A stretch of DNA of 10,466 bases from Caryophanales bacterium. GTDB lineage: Bacteria; Bacillota_I; Bacilli_A; RF39; UBA660. The notes under the pieces are model-generated. The model saw only the letters and a list, made by a program, of their open reading frames with translations. It was not told the origin of the DNA and searched no databases. The stretch spans positions 1 to 10,466 of the forward strand of contig JAEEZO010000064.1 in the NCBI GenBank assembly GCA_016291895.1. The letters are read 5' to 3'. This document shows positions 1-7,167 of this stretch, in pieces. Each line of letters starts with the position of its first letter. Position 1 is the first letter of the stretch. Made by a program: the position numbers and the translations under genes.

Positions 1-496
1 CATTTGAACTATTATAAACCTCTAATCTTTTAAGAACTTCTTCTTTATATCGAATATTTGTTGATTTTTTATCTTTTGTTTCTATTCTAATGGAAGGTAT
101 ACCTTCACCATCAGTATATTTTCTAACAGAAATAATATCATCTAATCTAATTATTATATTCTTAACGGCCTTACCACTTAATATCATTAAACTTTCTTTG
201 GTAAGATAAACCGATTTTTCAAGTTCAACACAGTAATTATCAATTTCTCCTTGTCTTTCTTCTAATTCAGTCATTCTTTTATCATAATTTTTATTTATTA
301 AAATAAAAGATATTAATGAAACTAAATAAAAAATACCATATGTTATTGCAAGAACATAAAAATTTTCAATAAAGATTGTAAGTAAAACAATTATAGGAAT
401 ACCTACAGTCATTATCTTAAAAACATTATCACTTCTCTTTTTCTCTTTTTTCATTATTTCCATTAATTCATAAAAACTAATTCTCTTCTCTTCCAT
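1..496 (-). CDS. Two-span membrane protein with PH-like domain (partial)
   Basis: This gene starts at the ATG at 494-496, preceded by a good ribosome binding site (AGAAGGTG), and runs off the left edge; 165 codons are visible and the C-terminus is missing. The visible protein has a short charged N-terminus, two membrane segments at about residues 28-43 and 46-67 with a very short turn between them, a charged, probably coiled-coil stretch at about 69-93, and then a beta-rich segment from about 94. That last part (SVYLTKESLMIL, then IIIRLDDIISVRK) resembles the first strands of bacterial PH/GRAM-like domains, in which a hydrophobic 'LT..rLii' strand is followed by an 'i.l.dI..v' strand. With the membrane hairpin, both ends would be cytoplasmic. 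The family is not known with certainty; the PH-like reading is inference from pattern. It is separated from the upstream ALDH gene by a terminator, so it is probably its own unit. Confidence 0.7.
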   Translation of the reverse strand, partial: MEEKRISFYELMEIMKKEKKRSDNVFKIMTVGIPIIVLLTIFIENFYVLAITYGIFYLVSLISFILINKNYDKRMTELEERQGEIDNYCVELEKSVYLTKESLMILSGKAVKNIIIRLDDIISVRKYTDGEGIPSIRIETKDKKSTNIRYKEEVLKRLEVYNSSN

Positions 497-513
497 ATTC
501 ACCTTCTATCTTT

Positions 514-522
514 ATTGTATCA
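514..522 (-). promoter_or_regulatory. Extended -10 promoter for the left-edge membrane gene
   Basis: On the minus strand this reads TGATACAAT, an extended -10 element (TGn followed by TACAAT), just after the ALDH terminator and 17 bases before the ATG at 496. A convincing -35 box is absent; TTTTGT lies 16 bases upstream. The assignment is by sequence pattern only. Confidence 0.4.
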
Positions 523-540
523 TAAATGATCTATTACAAA

Positions 541-570
541 ATAAAAACATCTCATATGAGATGTTTTTAT
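541..570 (-). terminator. Rho-independent terminator after the ALDH gene
   Basis: A perfect 30-base palindrome begins one base after the ALDH stop codon. The stem is built on AACATCTCAT/ATGAGATGTT and is flanked by A and T runs, so on the minus strand it ends in TTTTT. Because it is symmetrical it could work in both directions, but all genes here lie on the minus strand. Confidence 0.8.
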
Positions 571-571
571 A

Positions 572-2011
572 TTATTTATAAATATTTTTTAAGATAACTG
601 TCTTTGTTCTAGACATTTCTTTTAGAGTTGTCATAACTCCTTCATTACCAATTCCAGAGTATTTCCAACCACCAAATGGCATTTCAAATGATCTAAAGAA
701 TGATGCTCCATTAATAATAACACCACCAGCTTCTAATTGACGAGATATCTTAAACGCATTATTCATATTTCTTGTAATAATACAAGCACATAGAGCAAAT
801 GATGATTGATTTGCAATCTTAATTGCTTCATTAATATTATCAAAACCAATTATTGATACAACTGGTCCAAAGATTTCCATATCTTTAGCAACTGCCATAT
901 TCTTTGTTACACCATCAATAATTGTTGGATCATAGAAGGCACCTTTTCTCTTACCACCAAGAATAACTTTAGCTCCTTCTTCAACTGTTTGATTAACTTG
1001 TCTTTCAACATTTTTAGCAGCTTCTTCAGATACTAAGCATCCAAGTTGAGTTTTAGGATCACTTGGTTTACCTCTTTTAATCTTCGCAATTCTTGCTTTT
1101 AGTTTTCTTATATATTCTTTCTTAACAGCATTATGAATTAAGAAACGTTTAGAAGCACAACATACTTGTCCAGTATTATAGAATCTTCCCCAAATAGTTT
1201 CTTCAACTGCTAAGTCAACATCACCATCTTTATCTAAAATAAAGGCATCATTACCACCTAATTCTAGCATCAAGTGTGTTAAGTTATCAGAACATGTTTT
1301 CATTGTTTCAATACCACTTCTAGTTGCTCCTGTTAAACTAACTAGGTTAACTCCAGGATTAGCAGCTAGAGCTTGAGCAGCAAAACCACCAGTACCATTA
1401 ATTACGTTAATAGCACCACCAGGAACTCCTGCTTCCATTAATAACTCAGCATATCTATTTAATGTTAATGGATTATGTGGAGATGGTTTCATAATAACAG
1501 AGTTACCCATTAATAATGCAGGTGGTATTTTTTGACAAAACAAATCACTTGGGAAATTAAATGGAATAATAGCAACAACTACACCAAGAGGTGCTTGTTC
1601 TGTATATTGCATTGTACATTCTTGTCCCATTTCTTGTCCTGCTGGAATGACATTACCATATAAATGTTTTGCCATTTCACAAAATGCGGGAACACCAATT
1701 GAAACATTAGCGATTTCACCATATGCTTCACTTATTGGTTTACCTGTTTCATTACTTAATAGTCTTGCAAGTTCATCTTTATGTTTTTCAACTAAAGATA
1801 CAAATTTCATTAAAATACTTGCTCTTTCATGCATAGGTTTTTTAACCCATTCTTTTTGACCTTTTTTAGCAGCTTGTACTGCTTTATCACAATCTTGTTT
1901 TGTACTTTCAGGTACTGTATCAATTAAAGTACCTGTTGCTGGATTTACAATTTTTATAACAGCTCCATTAGAAGCTTCTTTCCATTCTGTTCCAATTAAA
2001 TTTTTTGCCAT
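572..2011 (-). CDS. NAD(P)-dependent aldehyde dehydrogenase
   Basis: This 479-residue protein is a full-length member of the aldehyde dehydrogenase superfamily, which oxidises aldehydes to carboxylic acids with NAD(P)+ in the cytosol. The Rossmann-fold anchor IPFNFP is at 149-154 with Asn152, and the cofactor-binding Lys175 lies in MKPSP. The glycine-rich turn reads SLTGAT at 225-230, where TGS is more usual. The general base Glu250 is in LELGG, the nucleophile Cys284 is in NTGQVC, and Glu379 is in EIFGPV. The Glu-to-Cys spacing of 34 matches known enzymes. The style (DLFCQKIPPALLMGN, GQVCCASKR) fits the succinate-semialdehyde/lactaldehyde-like branch, but the substrate cannot be fixed from sequence. 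The gene is the second of a two-gene unit: its ATG lies 8 bases beyond the FIST stop codon and its ribosome binding site overlaps that stop, which suggests translational coupling. A strong hairpin closes the unit. Confidence 0.95.
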   Translation of the reverse strand: MAKNLIGTEWKEASNGAVIKIVNPATGTLIDTVPESTKQDCDKAVQAAKKGQKEWVKKPMHERASILMKFVSLVEKHKDELARLLSNETGKPISEAYGEIANVSIGVPAFCEMAKHLYGNVIPAGQEMGQECTMQYTEQAPLGVVVAIIPFNFPSDLFCQKIPPALLMGNSVIMKPSPHNPLTLNRYAELLMEAGVPGGAINVINGTGGFAAQALAANPGVNLVSLTGATRSGIETMKTCSDNLTHLMLELGGNDAFILDKDGDVDLAVEETIWGRFYNTGQVCCASKRFLIHNAVKKEYIRKLKARIAKIKRGKPSDPKTQLGCLVSEEAAKNVERQVNQTVEEGAKVILGGKRKGAFYDPTIIDGVTKNMAVAKDMEIFGPVVSIIGFDNINEAIKIANQSSFALCACIITRNMNNAFKISRQLEAGGVIINGASFFRSFEMPFGGWKYSGIGNEGVMTTLKEMSRTKTVILKNIYK

Positions 2012-2014
2012 AAT

Positions 2015-2021
2015 ATCACCT
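2015..2021 (-). promoter_or_regulatory. ALDH ribosome binding site overlapping the FIST stop codon
   Basis: AGGTGAT on the minus strand ends three bases before the ALDH ATG and shares bases with the TAG stop of the FIST gene (2020-2022). Ribosomes finishing FIST would be placed directly on the ALDH start, which argues for co-translation of the pair. Confidence 0.75.
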
Positions 2022-3177
2022 ATTTAGCAAAACCTGTGAATGATAATGATAATCCGCAAATAGTAGCTCCACTATGATTCATTTGACCATATTCACCAAA
2101 TGTAAAGGCTACGATAAATGGTGTTTCACCACAAGCTTTTTTAATTGCTTTGAAGTCTTCATCTACTTTATCTCCAATATGAAGTTTTCTTCCTCCACAA
2201 TGTACTAGGAATAATCCTCCTGGATTAAAGCCATTTTTAACTTCTTTAATAGTGTCACTTGCTCCTTTAATTAGACCTTTAACATCATTCTTAAGTAAGA
2301 TCATAGCTGTTTTTTCTGCTACTTTAGCACCTACATTAAATGAATAATCTTTATTACCAATCATTGGGTGACGTACAGCAGTTAAATCACCTTGAAGTGT
2401 CTTAACACCTACTGCATGTGGTATTGATGCAACAAGTAAATTTTGTCCCATCAAATCATCTGCTTTCATGCCAATCCATTTAGCATATTTTTTAAGTGCT
2501 GGTTCATGATCGATTTCAACGATACAACGATCATTTTTAACTTTCGTAACTAAACCAACAGTATCAGTTTCTTCAAATGCTCCTGTAAAGACATTCTTAA
2601 TAGCTTTTGTAGTATAGAAGAATGCTACAGCACATCCATCACCAACTACTTTGTCTTCACAGAATATTTTCCATTCTCCTGCTACAGCATCATCAGCAGC
2701 ACTTCCACCAAACATTGGAACTTCGCCAATAACATCTTGAATACCTTTTAAATAATATTCTTCTTCTGCAGGAGATGCAAACATTGCAAAGGCAACTGGA
2801 GCTGTTTTTCTTGCAGCATTAGCCATTGCTTCTTTAGCAAGTCTTCTACCTGTTGCTCTTGGATCAGTTCCTCTTGAAGAACCGGCAACACCAACACGTA
2901 ACTCGTTTTCATCAAGTACCATCATACCTGCAAATCCATCTTCTGATGAAATAATTCCTTCTGGTGTCATAATAGCACCAGATGAAGTACATCCAAGTAC
3001 TTTTAATCCTTTTCTTACAGATTTAATTCCTCGTATAACTTCTTTTTGATTATACTTAATTGAAGTAAATAATAAACCAACTCTAGGTTTTTTTAATCCC
3101 TTCAATGCCTTTTTTGCGGTTTCAACACCAGCTTTAAAGCTGTCTTTTTGCACACTTGAACCAACCATTGCTTTCAT
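2020..3177 (-). CDS. FIST-domain protein (FIST_N and FIST_C)
   Basis: This 385-residue soluble protein has no signal peptide or membrane segment. It matches the FIST architecture: an N-terminal domain at about residues 30-215 with GCTSSG at 62-67 and FGGSAADD at 156-163, and a C-terminal domain at about 225-375 with CGGR at 327-330, FTFGEYG at 358-364 and His368. FIST domains are described as intracellular sensor modules proposed to bind small ligands such as amino acids, often joined to signalling outputs. Here the domain stands alone, so any output must come from a partner or the protein may have another role. It is the first gene of an operon with an aldehyde dehydrogenase, so a ligand or intermediate related to that enzyme is a fair guess, but only a guess. 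The start at 3177 is chosen because an AGGAGG box lies at 3191-3196; the 13-base spacer is rather long. By eye this operon is less AT-rich than the genes to its right. Confidence 0.9.
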   Translation of the reverse strand: MKAMVGSSVQKDSFKAGVETAKKALKGLKKPRVGLLFTSIKYNQKEVIRGIKSVRKGLKVLGCTSSGAIMTPEGIISSEDGFAGMMVLDENELRVGVAGSSRGTDPRATGRRLAKEAMANAARKTAPVAFAMFASPAEEEYYLKGIQDVIGEVPMFGGSAADDAVAGEWKIFCEDKVVGDGCAVAFFYTTKAIKNVFTGAFEETDTVGLVTKVKNDRCIVEIDHEPALKKYAKWIGMKADDLMGQNLLVASIPHAVGVKTLQGDLTAVRHPMIGNKDYSFNVGAKVAEKTAMILLKNDVKGLIKGASDTIKEVKNGFNPGGLFLVHCGGRKLHIGDKVDEDFKAIKKACGETPFIVAFTFGEYGQMNHSGATICGLSLSFTGFAK

Positions 3178-3226
3178 CTTTTTTTCTCATCCTCCTTCAA
3201 ACAATAGACGTCGCTATTCTAATAAT

Positions 3227-3256
3227 ATTTTAAACCTTATATTAATTTATAGTCAA
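3227..3256 (-). promoter_or_regulatory. Promoter of the FIST-ALDH operon
   Basis: The minus strand shows TTGACT at 3251-3256 and TAAAAT at 3227-3232 with an 18-base spacer. Five of six -35 bases and five of six -10 bases match the sigma-A consensus. Transcription would start near 3220, leaving a leader of about 43 bases that carries the AGGAGG box. Confidence 0.7.
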
Positions 3257-3287
3257 TAAAATATTTGTGAAATTTATATGTGTAAAT

Positions 3288-3323
3288 AAAAAAAGAACAA
3301 TTAAATAAATAATTGTTCTTTTT
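3288..3323 (-). terminator. Terminator after the InlB-repeat surface protein gene
   Basis: A 14-base-pair stem (3290-3303 with 3310-3323, core AGAACAATTA/TAATTGTTCT) has a 6-base loop. On the minus strand it starts 7 bases past the stop codon and runs into a T tract. It separates this gene from the FIST-ALDH promoter. Confidence 0.85.
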
Positions 3324-3330
3324 ATAATCT

Positions 3331-5808
3331 CTATTGTTCAACTAAGTATACCATATCTGGTATAAGTCTACTATTATGAATAACTTCTTTCAAATTATTT
3401 GTATTTTTCTTTATTGTTAATCTTTGGCTTGCACTTCCATCTAGATTATAACCAATAGAACATCCAAACTCCTTCATTTTATTAAAGCACAAATTTGGAT
3501 AAGTAGTTTTACAACTACCAATTATAAAAGCGTTTTTACCAATTTGACATATTATCGTTCTATCGTTAGGTTTTTGTGATGTATCATCTTTTTTCTTTCC
3601 ATCAACATCGCTTGAAATTACTGCAGTATATTTAACTCCATATGATAAAATCTCTGATGAAGACATTCCAACAAATTGATTTAACCATCTAGAAGCACTT
3701 ACACTAATTACCGCTGATGAATTTCCTTTATCTCTTACTGCTACTCCATTATTTATTATAACATTTTTACTTATATATGATTTAGAACTATTTTTATTTT
3801 CGAAGAAACTACCATTTACAGCAATTAAACCCTTATTTTGATATCCATTTTGATTAATTTCTTTGGTTAAAATTGCGTTTTCATTTGCTGAACCTTGTCC
3901 ATGTGGATCATACAATGCAACTTTAAATTGTTTATATGAATCAGCTACCCATATTTTAGAAATATATTCTTCTTTATTATTCTTATATATATTATAAACT
4001 AACGTAGGACTTGTATAAGAGTCATATAAACGATAACCATTTTGTGAACCTAATGGCATCCATTTTGCATATAAATTTAAAGTATTTTTGCTTATTCCCC
4101 ATTCGCCATTTGTATATTTCCATATGTTTCCAAAGCCAGTCCAGCCATACCCATCATCAATTCCATCGCTTCTTGTTGTCCAACCAGTAAAAATATAACC
4201 ATCTCTAGTATATCCATCAAATTCTAAAACACATTCTGTACCAGTCACACATATAGTACTTGGAACATATCCTCCAGTAGCTCCATTGCCATAATAGTTT
4301 ATTGTATATTTATTCGGATTCTCTTTTTCCCACATTGCATATAAAGTTAATGTATTATTTTTGATTCCATAATAGCCATTATGATACATCCATGTACCAT
4401 TCCAATTTGTCCATTTAAATCCATCATCTATGCCATCACTTCTTGTTGTCCATCCAATAAAATCATAGCCTTCTCTTGAGAAAGTATTTGCCTTAATAGC
4501 ACACCTTGATCCTCGATTACAAACATGGCTTGACATACTACCAGAGCCACCATTAGATACATATTTAATTTGAATTGGATTTCCAGGCACTTTAACCCAA
4601 ATAGCAAATAGTGTTAAAGTATTATTTTTAATTCCTCTTTCACCATTTTTAAAATTCCATGTTCCACTCCAATTTGTCCAACCATATTCATCTTTTTTAC
4701 CTTCTCTACTAGTTGACCAACCTCTAAATGTGTATCCGTCTCTTACAAATTTAGATCCACTTATTCTACAGCTTTTACCAGTTTCGCAGACATAACTTCC
4801 CATTAGTCCAATACCGCCATTTCCGTTAAAATTAATTACATAATTGTTATTAACAGAATATCTTGGGTATAAGATTAATGTATTATTAGTTATACCCCAT
4901 TCTCCATTTGTATATATCCATGGGCCACTCCATCCTGTCCAACCATATTTATCATCGTTTCCATTACTATATGTTGTCCATCCTTTAAATTTATATCCTT
5001 CTTTATCTAGACCGTCTTTAATAGAACAGTTTGAGTTTGTTTTACATGTACTATACTCAATTACACCATTAATATAATATCCAATATTAAATGTATCTTT
5101 CTTAATTAGAATCTCATATAAATGTAATTCGTTGTTTTTAATTCCATATTGGCCATTTGAATACTTCCAAATACCACTCCAATTTGTCCATCCATATTTA
5201 TCATAAGTAATATTAGGTTCTGTAGACCATCCTGCAAAAACATATCCAGTTTTTGTACTTGTTCCTTTTTTTCCTAATTGGCATTTTTTATTCTTAATAC
5301 ATTCTATTTTAGTAATTACAGGTGTTTTACTATTTACTAAACTACTTTTATGATAATAAATTGTATATTTAGTATTTTCACCTAATGTTACCGCATTACC
5401 AATCCACGATGCTTCAAGTTCAATACTATCTCTAATTGGTGTATCAAAATCATATTCTTTTCCATTCAATAACCATTTATCAAACGTATATCCTTCTTTA
5501 TAAGGTTCTTCTGGAATATCAATTATTTCATTTTCGAATGCAGTAACAGATTCAATATAACTTCCACCATCCGTATTAAATGATACAACATAGCTTGTTG
5601 TAACTTCATCATCTACTTTTTCTACATCATTTTCTTTTTCACTACTATCATCAACAACTGTTTTATCATTTGTTTTTGAAGGTTGATCAAAGAATGTTAC
5701 CATTAAAAAGATACTAAAAACACAAAATAATGATACACATAACAATGATGTTATTATTTTTCTCTTTTTATTACTTTTTTCTTTTAATATATTTGTTTTC
5801 TTTTTCAT
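3331..5808 (-). CDS. Anchored surface protein: InlB-type repeats plus phosphodiester glycosidase-like (NAGPA) domain
   Basis: This 825-residue protein has a Lys-rich N-terminus and one hydrophobic segment at about residues 18-40, a signal anchor or uncleaved signal peptide; no LPXTG sorting signal is seen at the C-terminus. A Ser/Asp/Glu-rich linker (about 41-71) leads to a classical InlB/Listeria-Bacteroides repeat (73-135). Five longer repeats follow at about 147-233, 238-317, 323-404, 412-493 and 500-583. Each long repeat has a C-x5-C pair and an inserted Trp-rich module of the type YGWTGWSG..W.Y.NG..GI.NN. The C-terminal domain (about 592-823) carries AVNGSFF at 663-669, YNLDGSAS at 787-794 and RLIPDMVYL at 814-822, the pattern of the NAGPA/DUF2233 phosphodiester glycosidase family. 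Members cleave or modify sugar phosphodiester bonds, for example in surface polymers. The protein probably sits outside the membrane and acts on, or attaches to, cell-surface glycans; substrate and activity are not proven. The start is supported by AGGAGA just upstream. Confidence 0.88.
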   Translation of the reverse strand: MKKKTNILKEKSNKKRKIITSLLCVSLFCVFSIFLMVTFFDQPSKTNDKTVVDDSSEKENDVEKVDDEVTTSYVVSFNTDGGSYIESVTAFENEIIDIPEEPYKEGYTFDKWLLNGKEYDFDTPIRDSIELEASWIGNAVTLGENTKYTIYYHKSSLVNSKTPVITKIECIKNKKCQLGKKGTSTKTGYVFAGWSTEPNITYDKYGWTNWSGIWKYSNGQYGIKNNELHLYEILIKKDTFNIGYYINGVIEYSTCKTNSNCSIKDGLDKEGYKFKGWTTYSNGNDDKYGWTGWSGPWIYTNGEWGITNNTLILYPRYSVNNNYVINFNGNGGIGLMGSYVCETGKSCRISGSKFVRDGYTFRGWSTSREGKKDEYGWTNWSGTWNFKNGERGIKNNTLTLFAIWVKVPGNPIQIKYVSNGGSGSMSSHVCNRGSRCAIKANTFSREGYDFIGWTTRSDGIDDGFKWTNWNGTWMYHNGYYGIKNNTLTLYAMWEKENPNKYTINYYGNGATGGYVPSTICVTGTECVLEFDGYTRDGYIFTGWTTRSDGIDDGYGWTGFGNIWKYTNGEWGISKNTLNLYAKWMPLGSQNGYRLYDSYTSPTLVYNIYKNNKEEYISKIWVADSYKQFKVALYDPHGQGSANENAILTKEINQNGYQNKGLIAVNGSFFENKNSSKSYISKNVIINNGVAVRDKGNSSAVISVSASRWLNQFVGMSSSEILSYGVKYTAVISSDVDGKKKDDTSQKPNDRTIICQIGKNAFIIGSCKTTYPNLCFNKMKEFGCSIGYNLDGSASQRLTIKKNTNNLKEVIHNSRLIPDMVYLVEQ
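4060..5370 (-). repeat. Five tandem coding repeats of about 250 bases
   Basis: Inside the surface protein gene, five related units encode residues 147-233, 238-317, 323-404, 412-493 and 500-583, roughly 5110-5370, 4858-5097, 4597-4842, 4330-4575 and 4060-4311. The best conserved DNA encodes GW(S/T)T, then the Trp-rich stretch, then the LxLY ending. The last two units are the most alike (both carry GWTTRSDGIDDG), which suggests the most recent duplication lies at the C-terminal end of the array. A sixth, classical InlB repeat precedes them at about 5404-5592 and lacks the insertion and the cysteines. Confidence 0.85.
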
Positions 5809-5826
5809 ATATTCTCCTATAATAAA

Positions 5827-5855
5827 ATTTTATAATATAAAAAACAATTCTACAA
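5827..5855 (-). promoter_or_regulatory. Putative promoter of the surface protein gene
   Basis: TTGTAG (5850-5855) and TAAAAT (5827-5832) are separated by 17 bases on the minus strand. They sit between the terminator of the membrane protein gene and the ATG at 5808. The region is extremely AT-rich, so chance matches are likely. Confidence 0.4.
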
Positions 5856-5905
5856 TATCTAATAATTAATATATTTATAAATTATTTATATTTACATCTT
5901 TTTAC

Positions 5906-5934
5906 AAAAAAGCACTTAATTATTTAAGTGCTTT
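5906..5934 (-). terminator. Terminator of the GPx operon, overlapping the last codons
   Basis: An 11-base-pair stem (AAAGCACTTAA with TTAAGTGCTTT) and a 4-base loop end in a short T run on the minus strand. One arm is formed by the last codons of the membrane protein gene, and its stop codon (5920-5922) falls in the loop. Confidence 0.8.
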
Positions 5935-6522
5935 CTCATTTTCCTTCTTTATACCAAAATAAAATATTATAATTGTTATTAAAGTAAATAAATGACATAT
6001 TCCATTATAGTTTAAATACCATATATTTATTTTAAAGAATATTGGGATAATACCAATTATTTGAATAATAATACCTAATATATATAATTTATTAATAAAT
6101 GGTTTTTTTATAATCTTATATAAACTAATTAATACAATAATTATTGCATATATAAGCATAACAATATTATCTAAATTAATAATATTTTTCTTAATAGCTA
6201 ACATATATATACCAAACATCATAATAAATGATAATAATGATATTATTAATACTTTCTTTATTTTCATATTACAAAAGATATGTAATAGTAAATTAAAAGT
6301 TATACAAAATAATAAATATAAAATAATCCATAATATTGTATTTAATAAAGAACTCATCTTTATACCATGGACGATTACTCCCATCAAAGAATCAATTAAT
6401 ATAAAGGAATAAAACCATTTAAAAGATTTATTCTTTATTTTAAAGATTAATATTAAACTAGTAATAAATATTAATAAATTAGTAATTGCTGTACTTAATT
6501 CATAACCACTAGTATTTATCAT
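5920..6522 (-). CDS. Seven-span integral membrane protein of unknown function
   Basis: This 200-residue protein is almost entirely hydrophobic, with about seven membrane segments at roughly residues 8-28, 36-53, 59-82, 88-110, 117-138, 145-164 and 173-192. Polar residues inside the segments are Glu8 and Asn15 in the first, Ser45 and His52 (SLMGVIVHG) in the second, and Asn173 and His177 (NGICHLFT) in the last. This layout recalls the CREST membrane-hydrolase superfamily (alkaline ceramidase, PAQR) and small uncharacterised bacterial seven-span families such as DUF6962, but one of the two usual last-helix histidines would be Asn, and the match is inference. The start codon overlaps the GPx stop (ATGA), and only a weak AAAAGAA precedes it, so translation probably depends on coupling to GPx. 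The gene is very AT-rich with Ile and Leu dominating. Confidence 0.8.
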   Translation of the reverse strand: MINTSGYELSTAITNLLIFITSLILIFKIKNKSFKWFYSFILIDSLMGVIVHGIKMSSLLNTILWIILYLLFCITFNLLLHIFCNMKIKKVLIISLLSFIMMFGIYMLAIKKNIINLDNIVMLIYAIIIVLISLYKIIKKPFINKLYILGIIIQIIGIIPIFFKINIWYLNYNGICHLFTLITIIIFYFGIKKENEKALK

Positions 6523-7058
6523 AATAATTCTTTTAAATCATCTTCTATATCTTTAGGATCAAAAGTAGGATTATATCTTTTAATAGCATTTCCTTCTTTA
6601 TCAACTAAAAATTTAGTAAAGTTCCAAACAATATCATTATCTTTTATACAGGTTTTACTTATTTTAGCAATTGCTTTCATCGCCATTTTATTTTTTAAGC
6701 CAATAACTTCTTCTTTTGGTTGTTCTTCTTTTAATATTTTAAAGACTTCACTTTCATTTTCACCATTTACTTCAATTTTAGCGAATTGATCAAATTGTGT
6801 TTGATATTTAGCTGTACAAAACTCATGTATTTCATCATCTGTTCCAGGAGCTTGGTGTCCAAATTGATCACAAGGAAAATCTAATACTTCAAATCCTTGA
6901 TCATGATATTTTTCATATAATTCTTCAATAGCTGCATATTGAGGTGTAAAACCACATCCTGTTGCTGTATTGACAACTAATGATACTTTTCCTTTTAAAG
7001 TTGATAGATCAAATTCTTCACCATTTCTTTTCTTTACTTTTAAGTTATATATACCCAT
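6519..7058 (-). CDS. Glutathione peroxidase-family thiol peroxidase
   Basis: This 179-residue cytosolic enzyme belongs to the glutathione peroxidase family, which reduces hydrogen peroxide and organic hydroperoxides. The peroxidatic Cys35 lies in NTATGCGFTPQY and is encoded by TGT, so it is not selenocysteine. The catalytic tetrad is completed by Gln69 in FPCDQFGHQ and by Trp145 and Asn146 in VWNFTKF. Cys81, 46 residues after Cys35, matches the resolving cysteine of thioredoxin-dependent, two-cysteine members, so thioredoxin is a more likely reductant than glutathione. The family motif normally reads FPCNQFG; here Asp replaces Asn64, a mild change. A strong AAAGGAGATG box precedes the ATG, and a good promoter lies about 40 bases upstream. 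The gene is first in a unit with a seven-span membrane protein, with which it overlaps by 4 bases; the role of that pairing is unclear. Confidence 0.95.
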   Translation of the reverse strand: MGIYNLKVKKRNGEEFDLSTLKGKVSLVVNTATGCGFTPQYAAIEELYEKYHDQGFEVLDFPCDQFGHQAPGTDDEIHEFCTAKYQTQFDQFAKIEVNGENESEVFKILKEEQPKEEVIGLKNKMAMKAIAKISKTCIKDNDIVWNFTKFLVDKEGNAIKRYNPTFDPKDIEDDLKELL

Positions 7059-7096
7059 TTTACAATCATCTCCTTTAAAACAATATATACAACTTT

Positions 7097-7125
7097 ATAA
7101 TATCAAAGTACCTTTATATCTTCAA
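7097..7125 (-). promoter_or_regulatory. Promoter of the GPx-membrane protein operon
   Basis: TTGAAG (7120-7125) and TATTAT (7097-7102) with a 17-base spacer on the minus strand form a good sigma-A type promoter. It lies just after the terminator of the LysM-like gene and ahead of the AAAGGAGATG ribosome binding site. Confidence 0.65.
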
Positions 7126-7131
7126 GAAAAT

Positions 7132-7159
7132 AAAAAAGAGATATCAATGATATCTCTTT
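7132..7159 (-). terminator. Terminator after the LysM-like secreted protein gene
   Basis: An 11-base-pair stem (AAAGAGATATC with GATATCTCTTT) and a 3-base loop, starting 8 bases past the stop codon, run into six T residues on the minus strand. Confidence 0.85.
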
Positions 7160-7167
7160 ATTTATTA

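Noticed and set aside
1647..1859. Plus-strand open frame of 70 codons inside the ALDH gene
   Set aside because: It lies opposite a clearly functional, full-length enzyme gene, has no ribosome binding site or recognisable protein features, and all genes here run on the minus strand.
3203..3218. Inverted repeat AATAG/CTATT in the FIST leader as an operator
   Set aside because: The arms are only five bases with an asymmetric centre, which is easily expected by chance.
3331..3400. Cell-wall sorting signal (LPXTG) at the C-terminus of the surface protein
   Set aside because: The protein ends directly with the glycosidase-like domain; there is no LPXTG, hydrophobic tail or basic end, so anchoring must be N-terminal.
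4844..5077. Plus-strand open frame of 77 codons inside the repeat region
   Set aside because: It is the antisense shadow of the conserved Trp-rich repeat; no start signals and no family resemblance.
4060..5370. CRISPR-like or other non-coding tandem repeat
   Set aside because: The units are about 250 bases, diverged, and stay in one reading frame with protein-level conservation, so they are coding repeats.
6519..6521. Mycoplasma-type code with TGA read as Trp
   Set aside because: Tryptophans in the window are encoded by TGG, and TGA here makes a standard ATGA stop-start overlap at the natural C-terminus of GPx.
6951..6960. Selenocysteine at the GPx active site
   Set aside because: The catalytic residue is encoded by TGT (cysteine), with no in-frame TGA at that site.
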